Positions 52,849 through 61,536 of a stretch of 64,000 bases of DNA are shown piece after piece; position 1 is the stretch's first letter, and every line of letters starts with the position of its first letter. A program made the translations under genes and the position numbers. The notes beneath the pieces are model-generated. The model was not told the DNA's origin. It did no database searches and saw only the letters and a list, made by a program, of their open reading frames with translations. The DNA lies in the NCBI RefSeq assembly GCF_022811645.1, contig NZ_CP094534.1:5332001-5396000 (forward strand). The letters are read 5' to 3'. The stretch comes from Hymenobacter monticola (lineage in GTDB: Bacteria > Bacteroidota > Bacteroidia > Cytophagales > Hymenobacteraceae).

Positions 52849-53477
52849 GCCACCGATTTGGCCCACCGCCGGCTGGCCAGCAGCTGCACCAGTAGCACCC
52901 AGCCCACGGCTGCGCACCAGCCGGCCAGCACATCGGAGGGGTTGTGCACGCCCAAGTACATGCGCGCCCAGCCCACGGCCAAGGCAAACAGCGCCGCCAG
53001 GCGCCCCACCCACGGCCGGCCCGGCAGCAGAAAAAACAGCGCTGTGGCCAGCGCCGCCGTGTCCATGGCGTGGCCGCTGGGAAAGCTCAGGGTGGTTTCG
53101 GGCCGCAGGCTGAGCCAGAGCGTGGGCCGCGGCCGCGCCACCAGCGCCTTAATAACCTGCGTGAGCAGCATGGAGCCACCCACCGAGAGTGCCCATACCA
53201 CTGCCGGGCGCCACCTCCGGCGCCGCAGCAGCCATAGCAGCACCAGCACGCCCGCGCCCACCATGGGCCCGGTATTGCCCACAATGGTCAGGAACACGGC
53301 CAGCGCATCGAGCGCCGGCGTGGCGTGGCGGTGCCAGAACAATAAAATCGGGGAGTCCCAGCCGGGCCCGCCGGCGCGCACCACCGCTACGGCCAGCCCG
53401 CCAAACACCGCCCACGCCAGCCCCAGCACCGCCCAGAACCCGGGATTTTTGCGTGTGGGCAACGGGGAATGATTCAT
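52845..53477 (-). CDS. PAP2 family phosphatase, membrane
   Basis: 210 residues from the ATG at 53477 (MNHSPLPTRKNPGFWAVLGL); the long upstream frame has no PAP2 homology. The acid-phosphatase motifs are KALVARPRP, SFPSGHAM and RMYLGVHNPSDVLAG, set among five or six membrane helices. The family dephosphorylates lipid phosphates such as undecaprenyl pyrophosphate or phosphatidic acid. It overlaps the convergent GNAT gene by four bases. Confidence 0.92.
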   Translation of the reverse strand: MNHSPLPTRKNPGFWAVLGLAWAVFGGLAVAVVRAGGPGWDSPILLFWHRHATPALDALAVFLTIVGNTGPMVGAGVLVLLWLLRRRRWRPAVVWALSVGGSMLLTQVIKALVARPRPTLWLSLRPETTLSFPSGHAMDTAALATALFFLLPGRPWVGRLAALFALAVGWARMYLGVHNPSDVLAGWCAAVGWVLLVQLLASRRWAKSVA

Positions 53478-53638
53478 ATAAAAACCTGGCTTTTCTACAG
53501 CAGCTAGGTTGGTCGAGTGCTGCTGAAAGCAGTAACGGCAGCGCACGAATTTTGGCTTGAATTCAACGCCATACAGAACGCCAACCGCCGCCGGAAAGAA
53601 GCCCAAGGAACAGCAGCCCGACTTAACTACTTTGCAGC

Positions 53639-55114
53639 ATGAATTTCTCCTTCTTGCTACGTCGCTGGCACGCCATCCTGGCGCCGCTGCTGCTACTGGG
53701 CGCCTGCCAGTCGGGCACCAGAACCGAGGCCGAAACCGCCACGAAAGCCCCGGCCGCCGGGCCCGACTCATCGGCTTTTACCGTGCGGCATCCGGCCTGG
53801 GCCCGCAACGCCAGCATCTACCAGGTGAATGTGCGGCAGTACACACCGCAGGGCACTTTTCGGGCAGCCGAGGCTGACCTGCCACGCCTGCAGCAGATGG
53901 GCGTGGGCATTGTGTGGCTGATGCCCATCCACCCCATTGGCCGCGCCCACCGCAAGGGCACGCTGGGCAGCGCCTACTCGGTGCGCGACTACCGCGCCGT
54001 GAACCCCGACCTGGGCACGCTGGCCGATTTGCAACGCTATGTGAACCGGGCCCACGGCCTCGGCATGCACGTCATCCTGGACTGGGTGGCCAACCACACG
54101 GCCTGGGACAACCCGCTCACCACCGAACACCCCGACTGGTACACCCGCGACGCCAAGGGCAACTTCCGCCCGCCGGTAGCCGACTGGCAAGACGTCATCG
54201 ACCTTGACTACTCCAAGCCCGCCCTGCGCCGGTACATGACCGAAAGCATGGTGTACTGGGTGAAAACCGCCGGCCTCGACGGCTTCCGCTGCGACGTGGC
54301 CGGGCTGGTGCCCACCGATTTTTGGAACGACACCCGGCGCGAGCTGGAGAAGGTGAAGCCCGTGTTTATGCTGGCCGAGTGGGACGAGCTGTTTCCGCCC
54401 ACCTTCATTTCGCGGCAGGAATTCGACCCGCACACCCGCCTGCTCGAAAAGGCGTTTGATGCCACTTACGCCCTGAGTTTGCACGGCCTGCTCGACAGCA
54501 TCGGGCGGGGCCAGAAACCCACCGCCGAGCTGGCCCGCTACTGGGCCGCCGAGCGCCGGATTTACCCGCCCGGCGTGAACCTAATGACCTTCACCAGCAC
54601 CCACGACATCAACGCCTGGGACGGCAGCGAGTACGAGCGCCTCGGCCCAAATGCCCTGCCCGAAGCCGTGCTCGCCATGCTCTGGCCCGGCATCCCGATG
54701 CTGTACAACGGCCAGGAAGCGGCGATGAAAAAGCGCCTGCGCTTCTTCGACAAAGACACCATTCCGAGGAACGGTTACCCGCTGCAGGATTTCTATACAA
54801 AGCTGCTGCAGCTCAAGAAGCGGAACCTGGCGCTGCAGAATTTCGATGCAGCTTCTAAATTCCGGCTACTTCCCAGCCCGCCCCAAACGGTGGCTTTTGA
54901 GCGCCGGAAAGGCGACCACGTCGTGATGGTCGCGGTGAACCTCAGTGCCCTGACGCAGCACGTGCAGCTACCTGAACCATCACTAATAGATGAGCGCTGG
55001 CCCCTATTTCGCTCTAATCAACCAATCGGTTATAAAATAACAGGCCAATCTGTGACGCTACCTCCCCACAGCTATCAGGTATGGGAGCAGTGGGCCAGGA
55101 ATAGGATTTACTAG
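53639..55114 (+). CDS. GH13 alpha-amylase family enzyme, lipoprotein
   Basis: 491 residues. Lipoprotein signal (HAILAPLLLLGACQSG). GH13 regions: LDWVANHT, GFRCDVAGLV (nucleophile Asp), FMLAEWDELF (acid Glu) and FTSTHDINAWD. The last has Thr-His-Asp where the family usually has Asn-His-Asp, while the paralogue at 59154 keeps TSNHDV. The short length and lack of Ig-like domains point to an alpha-amylase or maltodextrin-acting enzyme anchored to the periplasmic or outer face. TACTTTG immediately precedes the start. Confidence 0.9.
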   Translation: MNFSFLLRRWHAILAPLLLLGACQSGTRTEAETATKAPAAGPDSSAFTVRHPAWARNASIYQVNVRQYTPQGTFRAAEADLPRLQQMGVGIVWLMPIHPIGRAHRKGTLGSAYSVRDYRAVNPDLGTLADLQRYVNRAHGLGMHVILDWVANHTAWDNPLTTEHPDWYTRDAKGNFRPPVADWQDVIDLDYSKPALRRYMTESMVYWVKTAGLDGFRCDVAGLVPTDFWNDTRRELEKVKPVFMLAEWDELFPPTFISRQEFDPHTRLLEKAFDATYALSLHGLLDSIGRGQKPTAELARYWAAERRIYPPGVNLMTFTSTHDINAWDGSEYERLGPNALPEAVLAMLWPGIPMLYNGQEAAMKKRLRFFDKDTIPRNGYPLQDFYTKLLQLKKRNLALQNFDAASKFRLLPSPPQTVAFERRKGDHVVMVAVNLSALTQHVQLPEPSLIDERWPLFRSNQPIGYKITGQSVTLPPHSYQVWEQWARNRIY

Positions 55115-55180
55115 TTACCTGCCAAACACCTGACCGATTCCGGCGTTAGAAGGGTTATTACTCTTTTACATACACACTTC

Positions 55181-55897
55181 ATGCCCCTGCTTGCCGAAAC
55201 CATCACGCCCTTCGACTGGCAGCGCCTGCTCTGGACGGCCGATGCCCCGCCCACGTTCCTGTTCGAAGTCGCGTTTCGTTGCGTAGCCGTGTATTTGCTC
55301 ACACTGGCCGCCCTGCGCATCACGGGCCGCCGGGGCGTGCGGCAGCTCTCGCTGTTCGAATTGAGCATCATCCTGTCGCTGGGCTCGGCGGCCGGCGATG
55401 CCATGTTTTACCAGGACACCGCTCTGACGCACATCGTGGTAGTGTTTGCCGTGGTGATGCTGCTCTACATCGTCTTCAACCGCCTTACCGAGCGGGCGCC
55501 GGGCTTCAGCGACTGGCTGGAAGGCAAGCCGGTGAAGCTGGTGGCCGACGGCGCCCTTGTGCACGAGGCCCTGCGCGCGCAAAACCTCACCCACAAGGAG
55601 CTTTTTGGCGAGCTGCGGCAGCTGCAAGTGGAGCACCTGGGCCAGGTGCGCATGGCCTACATCGAAGCCACGGGGCAGGTCAGCGCCTTTTTTTACGAAG
55701 ACGAGGACGTGCGCCCGGGCCTGCCCATCTTGCCCGAGCTGCGCGAAAACCCGCTCAGCATCATCGAAAAATCTGGCACCTACGCCTGCTCCGAGTGCGG
55801 CCACGTGGAGGAGTTGGCCCCCACGCCCGCCCGGGCCTGCCCGGTGTGCCGCTGCGACAAGTGGCTGCCCACCCACACCGGCCGGCGCGTGGCGTAG
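55181..55897 (+). CDS. DUF421 membrane protein (YetF-like) with C-terminal zinc ribbon
   Basis: 238 residues. Three membrane helices (FEVAFRCVAVYLLTLAALRI, LFELSIILSLGSAAGDAMFY, HIVVVFAVVMLLYIVFNRL) lead into the DUF421 cytosolic beta domain (PVKLVADGALVHEALRAQNL, THKELFGELRQLQVEHLGQV). The last 40 residues add two CxxC knuckles (YACSECGHVEEL and CPVCRCDKW), a rubredoxin-like zinc ribbon. DUF421 function is unknown. A palindromic element follows. Confidence 0.88.
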   Translation: MPLLAETITPFDWQRLLWTADAPPTFLFEVAFRCVAVYLLTLAALRITGRRGVRQLSLFELSIILSLGSAAGDAMFYQDTALTHIVVVFAVVMLLYIVFNRLTERAPGFSDWLEGKPVKLVADGALVHEALRAQNLTHKELFGELRQLQVEHLGQVRMAYIEATGQVSAFFYEDEDVRPGLPILPELRENPLSIIEKSGTYACSECGHVEELAPTPARACPVCRCDKWLPTHTGRRVA

Positions 55898-55915
55898 CAC
55901 GACAGTAGCGCGACA

Positions 55916-55998
55916 GTAGCGCGAACTTTGTGGTTCGCGGGCCCCACGCCGTCTCAACGATTGTCGTTCTGCCCCGCGAACCACAAAGCTCGCGCTAC
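55916..55998. repeat. Palindromic REP-like element
   Basis: GTAGCGCGAACTTTGTGGTT followed by CGCGGG on the left pairs with the right arm ending AAGCTCGCGCTAC; the loop is about 31 nt. A short direct repeat (CGACAGTAGCG, twice) leads into the left arm at 55910. Confidence 0.85.
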
Positions 55999-56072
55999 TT
56001 GCCTGGCGCGTGGCCTGAGTTAACTTTCCGGTCCGACCGCAGGTTAGGTTGATTCACTTTTCCGGCTTCCGC

Positions 56073-56663
56073 ATGTCTGACCTCTTCGACACCGAGCAAA
56101 TCAACCGCCTCATTCGCACGCGGCGCAGCACCTTCATTCCGCAGTTTGTGCCCGGCCGCGTCATCCCCGATTCCACCGTGTGGCAGCTACTCGAAAACGC
56201 CAATTGGGCCCCCAGCCACAAGCAAACCGAGCCCTGGCGCTTCATCGTGTTCACGGGCGCGGGCCTGCAGCGGCTGGCTGATTTTCAGGCCGATTTGTAC
56301 GAGCGCACCGCCGGCCCGGCCTACAAAGCCGCCAAGCACGCCAACCTGCGCCGCAATCCGCCGCTGTGCTCGCACGTCATCGCCCTGGCCATGAAACGCA
56401 CCGAGCGCCGCCTGCCCGAAATTGAGGAAATTGAAGCCGTGGCCTGCGCCGTGCAAAACCTGCACCTCTCGGCCCACGCCTACGGCCTGGGCGGCTACTG
56501 GAGCAGCGGCGGCATCACCTACACCGAGGAGGCCAAGGCGTTTTTCGGCCTCGACGCCGACGACCGCCTGCTGGGCTTTTTCCAGCTCGGCTACATCGAC
56601 GTGCCTTCGGCGCCGGGCCAGCGCGGGCCCGTGCAGGACAAAACCCGCTGGGTGAGCGAATAA
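56073..56663 (+). CDS. Nitroreductase family protein
   Basis: 196 residues from ATG 56073 (a TTG at 56049 is also in frame but weaker). The N-terminal FMN-binding stretch (RLIRTRRSTFIPQFVPGRVI), WAPSHKQTEPWRFIVF, ACAVQNLHLSAHAYGLGGYW, and LLGFFQLGYID are typical. The family uses FMN and NAD(P)H to reduce nitro groups, quinones or enones. It is unlinked by operon to known pathways here. Confidence 0.87.
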   Translation: MSDLFDTEQINRLIRTRRSTFIPQFVPGRVIPDSTVWQLLENANWAPSHKQTEPWRFIVFTGAGLQRLADFQADLYERTAGPAYKAAKHANLRRNPPLCSHVIALAMKRTERRLPEIEEIEAVACAVQNLHLSAHAYGLGGYWSSGGITYTEEAKAFFGLDADDRLLGFFQLGYIDVPSAPGQRGPVQDKTRWVSE

Positions 56664-56789
56664 GCCTGGCCGTTCCGGCCGATGTTCGCCTATATTTAGG
56701 GCCCAAAACCGAGTCCGCTCGGCAGCGTGCGCTCGTGCAACGGGCAGCGGCTTTGCGGTGCCCTTTTGCCAACTCATTTTCTGCATGTT

Positions 56790-57935
56790 ATGAAAAAGCT
56801 TCTCTGCGGCGCGCTGGCGCTGCTGCCCGCCCTGGTCCAGGCGCAGGCCCCCACCGAAAACTTTGTGGTGAAAGGCACCGTGGGCGCCAAAGCCAACGTC
56901 ACAAAAGCCTACCTGCGCTACGTGAACGCGCAGAAGTGGCTGGTCGACTCGGCGGCCGTGAAGAATGGGCGCTTCGAGCTCAAGGGCGCGGTGAACGAGC
57001 CGGGCCGGGCCACGCTCATCCTCAGCCACAACGGCACGCCGCTGGCGAAATCGAAGGACATGACCCATGACTTTTTCTTTGTGGAGCAAGGCACCGTTGC
57101 CATCAGCATGCCCGATTCGGCCACCAAAGCCGTGGTGCGCGGCACGCCGCTCAACGACGAGAAAGCCAAGCTGGGGGCTTCGCTGAAATTGTTGGACGCC
57201 CGGTACGAGGCCTACATCAAAGACTACCGCGCCCAACCCGAAGCCACCCGCAAAGACCCGGCCTACATCAAGCAGCTCGAAGCCAAGCTCGACCCCATCG
57301 AGGCCGAGCAGAAGGCCATCCGGACGGCCTATGTGAAGGCTCACCCCGACACCCGCTACAGCTTGTTTGTGCTGCAGGACGTGGGCGGCTCGGTGCCCGA
57401 AGTGACGTCGTATGCCGCGCTCTACCAGGGCCTGAGCCCCAACCTGCGCAACTCGGTGCGGGGCCAACGCATCGACGAGCAAATCAAGCGCCTGCAAAAA
57501 GTGGCCATCGGCTCCGTGGCCCCCGATTTCACCCAAAACACGCCCGAAAACGTGCCCGTGAAGCTGAGCAGCCTGCGCGGCAAGTACGTGCTGATTGACT
57601 TCTGGGCCAGCTGGTGCGGCCCCTGCCGCCAGGAAAACCCCAACGTGGTGAAGGCCTATAACGCCTATAAGGACAAAGGCTTCACCATTCTGGGCGTGTC
57701 GCTCGACAAGGAAGGCGCCCGCGAAGCGTGGATGCGCGCCATTGAGAAAGACGGACTGGCCTGGACGCAGGTGTCGGACCTGAAGTTCTGGAACAACGCC
57801 GCCGCCCAGGAATACGGCGTTCAAGCCATTCCGCAAAACTTCCTGCTCGACCCGCAGGGCAAAATTGTGGCCACCAACCTGCGCGGCGAGGAGCTGCAAA
57901 GCACCCTCGGCAAGCTGCTGAACAAGGTGAACTAA
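56790..57935 (+). CDS. TlpA-family thiol-disulfide oxidoreductase with DUF4369
   Basis: 381 residues from ATG 56790, which opens with a signal peptide (LLCGALALLPALVQAQ). Residues about 25-120 match DUF4369 (FVVKGTVGAKANVTKAYLRY); a helical linker follows (about 125-240); the thioredoxin domain (about 245-375) has VLIDFWASWCGPCRQ (CxxC near 275) and AIPQNFLLDPQGK. It is a periplasmic disulfide reductase. TATATTTA about 100 bases upstream resembles a -7 element. Confidence 0.9.
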   Translation: MKKLLCGALALLPALVQAQAPTENFVVKGTVGAKANVTKAYLRYVNAQKWLVDSAAVKNGRFELKGAVNEPGRATLILSHNGTPLAKSKDMTHDFFFVEQGTVAISMPDSATKAVVRGTPLNDEKAKLGASLKLLDARYEAYIKDYRAQPEATRKDPAYIKQLEAKLDPIEAEQKAIRTAYVKAHPDTRYSLFVLQDVGGSVPEVTSYAALYQGLSPNLRNSVRGQRIDEQIKRLQKVAIGSVAPDFTQNTPENVPVKLSSLRGKYVLIDFWASWCGPCRQENPNVVKAYNAYKDKGFTILGVSLDKEGAREAWMRAIEKDGLAWTQVSDLKFWNNAAAQEYGVQAIPQNFLLDPQGKIVATNLRGEELQSTLGKLLNKVN

Positions 57936-58022
57936 GCGTTTTTATTGGCTGATGCGTTCGCCGCAAATCAGGGCTTTTTCTTTCGGGATGCGGCGCTGGT
58001 TTGCGGCGTTTCTATTTATTAT

Positions 58023-58111
58023 CTGTCATCCTGAGCGCAGCGAAGGACCCTTTCACATTCGCACAAAGCTTTCAAACGTGAAAGGGTCCTTCGCTGCGCT
58101 CAGGATGACAG
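58023..58111. repeat. Palindromic REP-like element, CATCCTGAGCGCAGCGAAGG family, copy 3
   Basis: The longest-armed copy: CTGTCATCCTGAGCGCAGCG continuing to AAGGACCCTTTCAC, with a perfect reverse complement, about 34-nt arms and a loop of 21 nt. Between the TlpA and DinB genes. Confidence 0.93.
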
Positions 58112-58136
58112 ACGTTCCAGGTTTCAAGCCGATTAT

Positions 58137-58616
58137 ATGGACCCTGTCTTCTCCCAACAATACGACCTGATTCGCGGGGCCCGTGCGGCGCTGCTGCGCT
58201 ACTGCGCCACGCTCAGCCCGGCGCACTTTGTGGCGCCGGTGGCTGGCTTCAACCACAGCAGCATCCGCGACTTGCTGGTGCACGTGGCCGAGTGCTACCA
58301 GGCCTGGCTGGGCGAGGTGGGCCTGGGCCGGCCGCAGGCGCGCCAGCAGCCGGAAAAGGTGCTGGATGTGGCCGCCGTGCGGGCGCTCTTTGCAAACGTA
58401 GACGCGCTGGCAGCTGAGTTTGGGCAGCATTTTGCCGGGCAGTGGCTAACCACGCAGCGGTTTGCTTCGGCGCGCCACCCGGCACCCTTGCAGCTTTCGC
58501 CGCTGCAGCTGTTCACCCACGTCATCACCCACGAGTTTCACCACAAAGGCCAGTGTCTGAGCATGAGCCGGCAGCTGGGCTACGTGCCGGTCGATACCGA
58601 CGTGATTCGGACCTAG
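58137..58616 (+). CDS. DinB family protein
   Basis: 159 residues, helical four-helix-bundle pattern. Candidate metal ligands are His in LLVHVAECYQ and the pair in VITHEFHHKGQ, as in DinB/YfiT proteins, some of which use bacillithiol or act as metal-dependent hydrolases or transferases. It is the first of four co-oriented genes (DinB, VOC, GH13, aldo/keto reductase) spaced 55-85 bases apart. Confidence 0.85.
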   Translation: MDPVFSQQYDLIRGARAALLRYCATLSPAHFVAPVAGFNHSSIRDLLVHVAECYQAWLGEVGLGRPQARQQPEKVLDVAAVRALFANVDALAAEFGQHFAGQWLTTQRFASARHPAPLQLSPLQLFTHVITHEFHHKGQCLSMSRQLGYVPVDTDVIRT

Positions 58617-58700
58617 CACTTCCGACAACCTAACAGCCGGCGAGCCTTCCGAAAGCCAATAGCGCCCTTGCTGCAATCTTTCTTTCTAACGAATTCTGCT

Positions 58701-59090
58701 ATGCTGTCTTTACTCGGCCTGCACCACGTAGCCCTTATCTGTTCCGATTACGCCGCCTCGAAGCGGTTTTATACCGAGGTTCTCGGCTTGGAAATTCTGG
58801 CTGAAACCTACCGCGCGGCGCGCGACTCCCACAAGCTCGACCTGGCCGTGAACGGGCAGTACATTATCGAGCTGTTTTCCTTTCCCAGCCCGCCCCCGCG
58901 CCCCAGCTACCCCGAAGCGGCCGGCCTGCGCCACCTGGCTTTTGCGGTGCCCGATGTGGCCGCCGCCATCCGGCACCTGGAGCAGCACGGCGTGCCTTGC
59001 GAGCCCGTGCGCGTGGATGAGCTGACGGGCCGGCGCTTCACCTTTTTCAGCGACCCCGACGGGCTGCCGCTGGAGTTTTACGAGGTGTAA
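58701..59090 (+). CDS. VOC family protein, glyoxalase I-like (YaeR type)
   Basis: 129 residues from ATG 58701 (a TTG at 58668 is rejected). Two beta-alpha-beta-beta-beta modules with LHHVALICSDYAASKRFYTE, GQYIIELFSF, LRHLAFAVPDVAAAIRHL and DGLPLEFYEV; the His and Glu residues are placed as metal ligands. Probably a lyase acting on a small electrophile, perhaps lactoylglutathione or a thiol adduct. Confidence 0.88.
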   Translation: MLSLLGLHHVALICSDYAASKRFYTEVLGLEILAETYRAARDSHKLDLAVNGQYIIELFSFPSPPPRPSYPEAAGLRHLAFAVPDVAAAIRHLEQHGVPCEPVRVDELTGRRFTFFSDPDGLPLEFYEV

Positions 59091-59153
59091 GCGTCGGCAA
59101 CCGTCAGCAAGCAGGCCGCGTAGCGAAACATCGTCGCTACTTCTCCCTTCTCG

Positions 59154-60497
59154 ATGCCTGACCACCCGCTTGCCTCGCGCTTCACCGTGCCCCACCCCGA
59201 GTGGGCGGCACACGCCACCATTTACGAAGTCAACGTTCGGAATTTCACCCCGGAGGGCACTTTTCGGGCTTTTGAAGCGCACCTGCCGCGCCTGCAAAAA
59301 ATGGGCGTGAGCATTGTGTGGCTCATGCCGGTGCACCCCATTGGCGAGGTCGGGCGCAAAGGCTCGCTGGGCTCGCCTTACGCCGTGCGCGACTACTTGG
59401 GGGTGAACCCCGAGTTTGGTACGCTGGCCGACTTGCGCCACCTGGTGCAAACGGCGCACGCGCTGGGAATGAAGGTAATACTCGACTGGGTGGCCAACCA
59501 CACCAGCCGCGACAACGCCCTCATCACCGAGCACCCCGACTGGTACCAACACGACGCCGACGGCCAGTTGGTGCCGCCCGTGCCCGACTGGACCGATGTG
59601 GTGGCCCTCGACTACACCAACCACGCCATGCGCCGCTACATGACCGAGGCCCTGGCTTACTGGCTGCGTGAAGCCGACATCGACGGCTACCGCTGCGACG
59701 TGGCCGGCCTGGTGCCTACCGACTTTTGGGACGAGGCCCGGCCCGAACTCGACGCCGTCAAGCCGGTGTTTATGCTGGCCGAGTGGGACGAGCTGTACCC
59801 CTCGGGCGGGCTGACCTGGGAAGAATTCAACTCCGACACCCGGCTGCTGGAACGGGCTTTCAACATGAGCTTCGGCCTGCGCCTGCACCACCTGCTCGAC
59901 CGCATTGCCGAGGGCCACGCCGCCCTGGATGACATTGACGTTTACCTGGCCGCCGAGCGCGAGAAATACCCGCCCAGCGTGTACCTGATGCACTTCACCA
60001 GCAACCACGACGTGAACACCTGGGACGGCACCGAGTATGAGCGCCTCGGGCCGCTGGCTCTGCCTTTCGCCGTGCTCACAGCTCTGCTGCCGGGCATGCC
60101 CCTGCTTTACTCCGGCCAGGAAGCCGCCCTGAACCGTCGGCTGGCGTTCTTCGACCGCGACACGATAGCCTGGAATGACTATCCGCTACAGAATTTTTAT
60201 ACCCGCCTGTTTCAGCTCAAAAAGACACACCCCACTCTGCGCAACGGCGACCCTACTGCCCAGTTCCGGCGCCTGCCCGGCCCGGCCGAAGTGTACGCTT
60301 TCCTGCGAAGCAAGGGCGACGCGGCCGTGCTTTGCGCCGTCAATACCGCAGCTGAAACGCGGAATTTGCCCGCCGCGGCCGGCCAGTGGCGCGACTTGTT
60401 CAGCGAAGAAACCGTAACGCTGCATGAAGGCCAGCCGCTGCTGGTACCGGCCCACGGCTGGCGGGTGCTGGTGTCCGAAACCGATGGTCTGGACTAA
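59154..60497 (+). CDS. GH13 alpha-amylase family enzyme, cytosolic
   Basis: 447 residues with no signal peptide, closely similar along its full length to the lipoprotein GH13 at 53639 (for example HPEWAAHATIYEVNVRNFTP against HPAWARNASIYQVNVRQYTP). GH13 regions: LDWVANHT, GYRCDVAGLV, FMLAEWDEL and FTSNHDVNTWD, so all catalytic residues are in place. It probably degrades maltodextrins brought into the cytosol, the counterpart of the exported paralogue. Confidence 0.92.
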   Translation: MPDHPLASRFTVPHPEWAAHATIYEVNVRNFTPEGTFRAFEAHLPRLQKMGVSIVWLMPVHPIGEVGRKGSLGSPYAVRDYLGVNPEFGTLADLRHLVQTAHALGMKVILDWVANHTSRDNALITEHPDWYQHDADGQLVPPVPDWTDVVALDYTNHAMRRYMTEALAYWLREADIDGYRCDVAGLVPTDFWDEARPELDAVKPVFMLAEWDELYPSGGLTWEEFNSDTRLLERAFNMSFGLRLHHLLDRIAEGHAALDDIDVYLAAEREKYPPSVYLMHFTSNHDVNTWDGTEYERLGPLALPFAVLTALLPGMPLLYSGQEAALNRRLAFFDRDTIAWNDYPLQNFYTRLFQLKKTHPTLRNGDPTAQFRRLPGPAEVYAFLRSKGDAAVLCAVNTAAETRNLPAAAGQWRDLFSEETVTLHEGQPLLVPAHGWRVLVSETDGLD

Positions 60498-60552
60498 CCT
60501 TCGGGGCCATTTTTCGGTTAGCAAATCTCATTCTTTGACGCTTCAAACTGCT

Positions 60553-61515
60553 ATGCAAACCCGTGAACTGGGCCGCTCCGGCCTGCAGATTTCGCCCCTC
60601 ATGCTGGGCGGCAACGTCTTTGGCTGGACCATCGACGAGGCTACCTCCTTTGCCGTGCTCGATGCCTTCGTAGCCAACGGAGGCAATGCCATTGATACCG
60701 CCGACGGCTACTCGGTGTGGGTGCCGGGCCACGTGGGCGGCGAGTCGGAAACCATCATCGGCAAGTGGCTGCAGCGGCGCGGCCGGCGCGACGACGTGGT
60801 CATTGCCACCAAAGTGGGCTGGGAAGTAAACCCCGAAAACAAGGGCCTCAAGAAAGACTACATCCTGCGCGCCGTGGAAGGCTCGCTCCGTCGCCTGCAA
60901 ACCGACTACATCGACCTCTACCAGTCGCACAAGGACGACCCGACCACCCCCGTGGAGGAAACCCTGGAAGCCTACGCCCAGCTGGTGAAAGAAGGCAAGG
61001 TGCGGGCCATTGGCGCCTCCAACTTCACCGCCGAGCGCCTGCAGGAGTCGCTGGCCGCCAGCCAGCAGCACGGCTTCCCGCGCTACGAGACGCTGCAAAA
61101 TCTCTATAATCTGTACGACCGGGAGGATTTCGAAAAGAACCTTGCGCCGTTTCTGCTGAAGGAAAACATCAGCGCTATTCCGTACTACGGCCTGGCGGCG
61201 GGCTTCCTCACCGGCAAGTACCGCGACCAGAACGACCTGCAGAAAAGCCCGCGCGGCGCCGGCGTGGGCCAGAAATACCTGAACGAAAAGGGCCTGGCCC
61301 TGCTCACCGCCCTCGACGCCGTGGCCGACCGCCAGCAGGCCACACCCGCCCAGGTGGCCCTGGCCTGGCTGATGCAGGCGCCCACCGTCACGGCTCCCAT
61401 CGCCAGCGCCACCAGCGTGGGCCAGGTCACGGAACTGCTCGAAGCCACCGAGCTGCGCCTGACGACCGACGACCTGCAAACGCTGGAGCAAGCCCAGCCG
61501 GTGAAGGCGGAATAG
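60553..61515 (+). CDS. Aldo/keto reductase
   Basis: 320 residues from ATG 60553; the in-frame stretch before it overlaps the GH13 gene and is rejected. The catalytic tetrad is visible: Asp and Tyr in IDTADGYSVW, Lys in IATKVGW, and His in LYQSHKDD. KVRAIGASNFTAERL and the C-terminal NADPH-binding TAPIASATSVGQ are typical. It reduces aldehydes or ketones, or oxidises sugars, with NADP(H). Last gene of the 58137-61515 cluster. Confidence 0.93.
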   Translation: MQTRELGRSGLQISPLMLGGNVFGWTIDEATSFAVLDAFVANGGNAIDTADGYSVWVPGHVGGESETIIGKWLQRRGRRDDVVIATKVGWEVNPENKGLKKDYILRAVEGSLRRLQTDYIDLYQSHKDDPTTPVEETLEAYAQLVKEGKVRAIGASNFTAERLQESLAASQQHGFPRYETLQNLYNLYDREDFEKNLAPFLLKENISAIPYYGLAAGFLTGKYRDQNDLQKSPRGAGVGQKYLNEKGLALLTALDAVADRQQATPAQVALAWLMQAPTVTAPIASATSVGQVTELLEATELRLTTDDLQTLEQAQPVKAE

Positions 61516-61536
61516 TGTTTTGTTCTACCGGAGCGC

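Noticed and set aside
53478..53771. Extension of the PAP2 gene to an upstream start
   Set aside because: It overlaps the divergent GH13 gene, including its signal peptide, and has no membrane-protein character.
27353..58111. CRISPR array or transposon ends
   Set aside because: The three copies are palindromes 14-16 kb apart with no spacing pattern, cas genes or transposase nearby.
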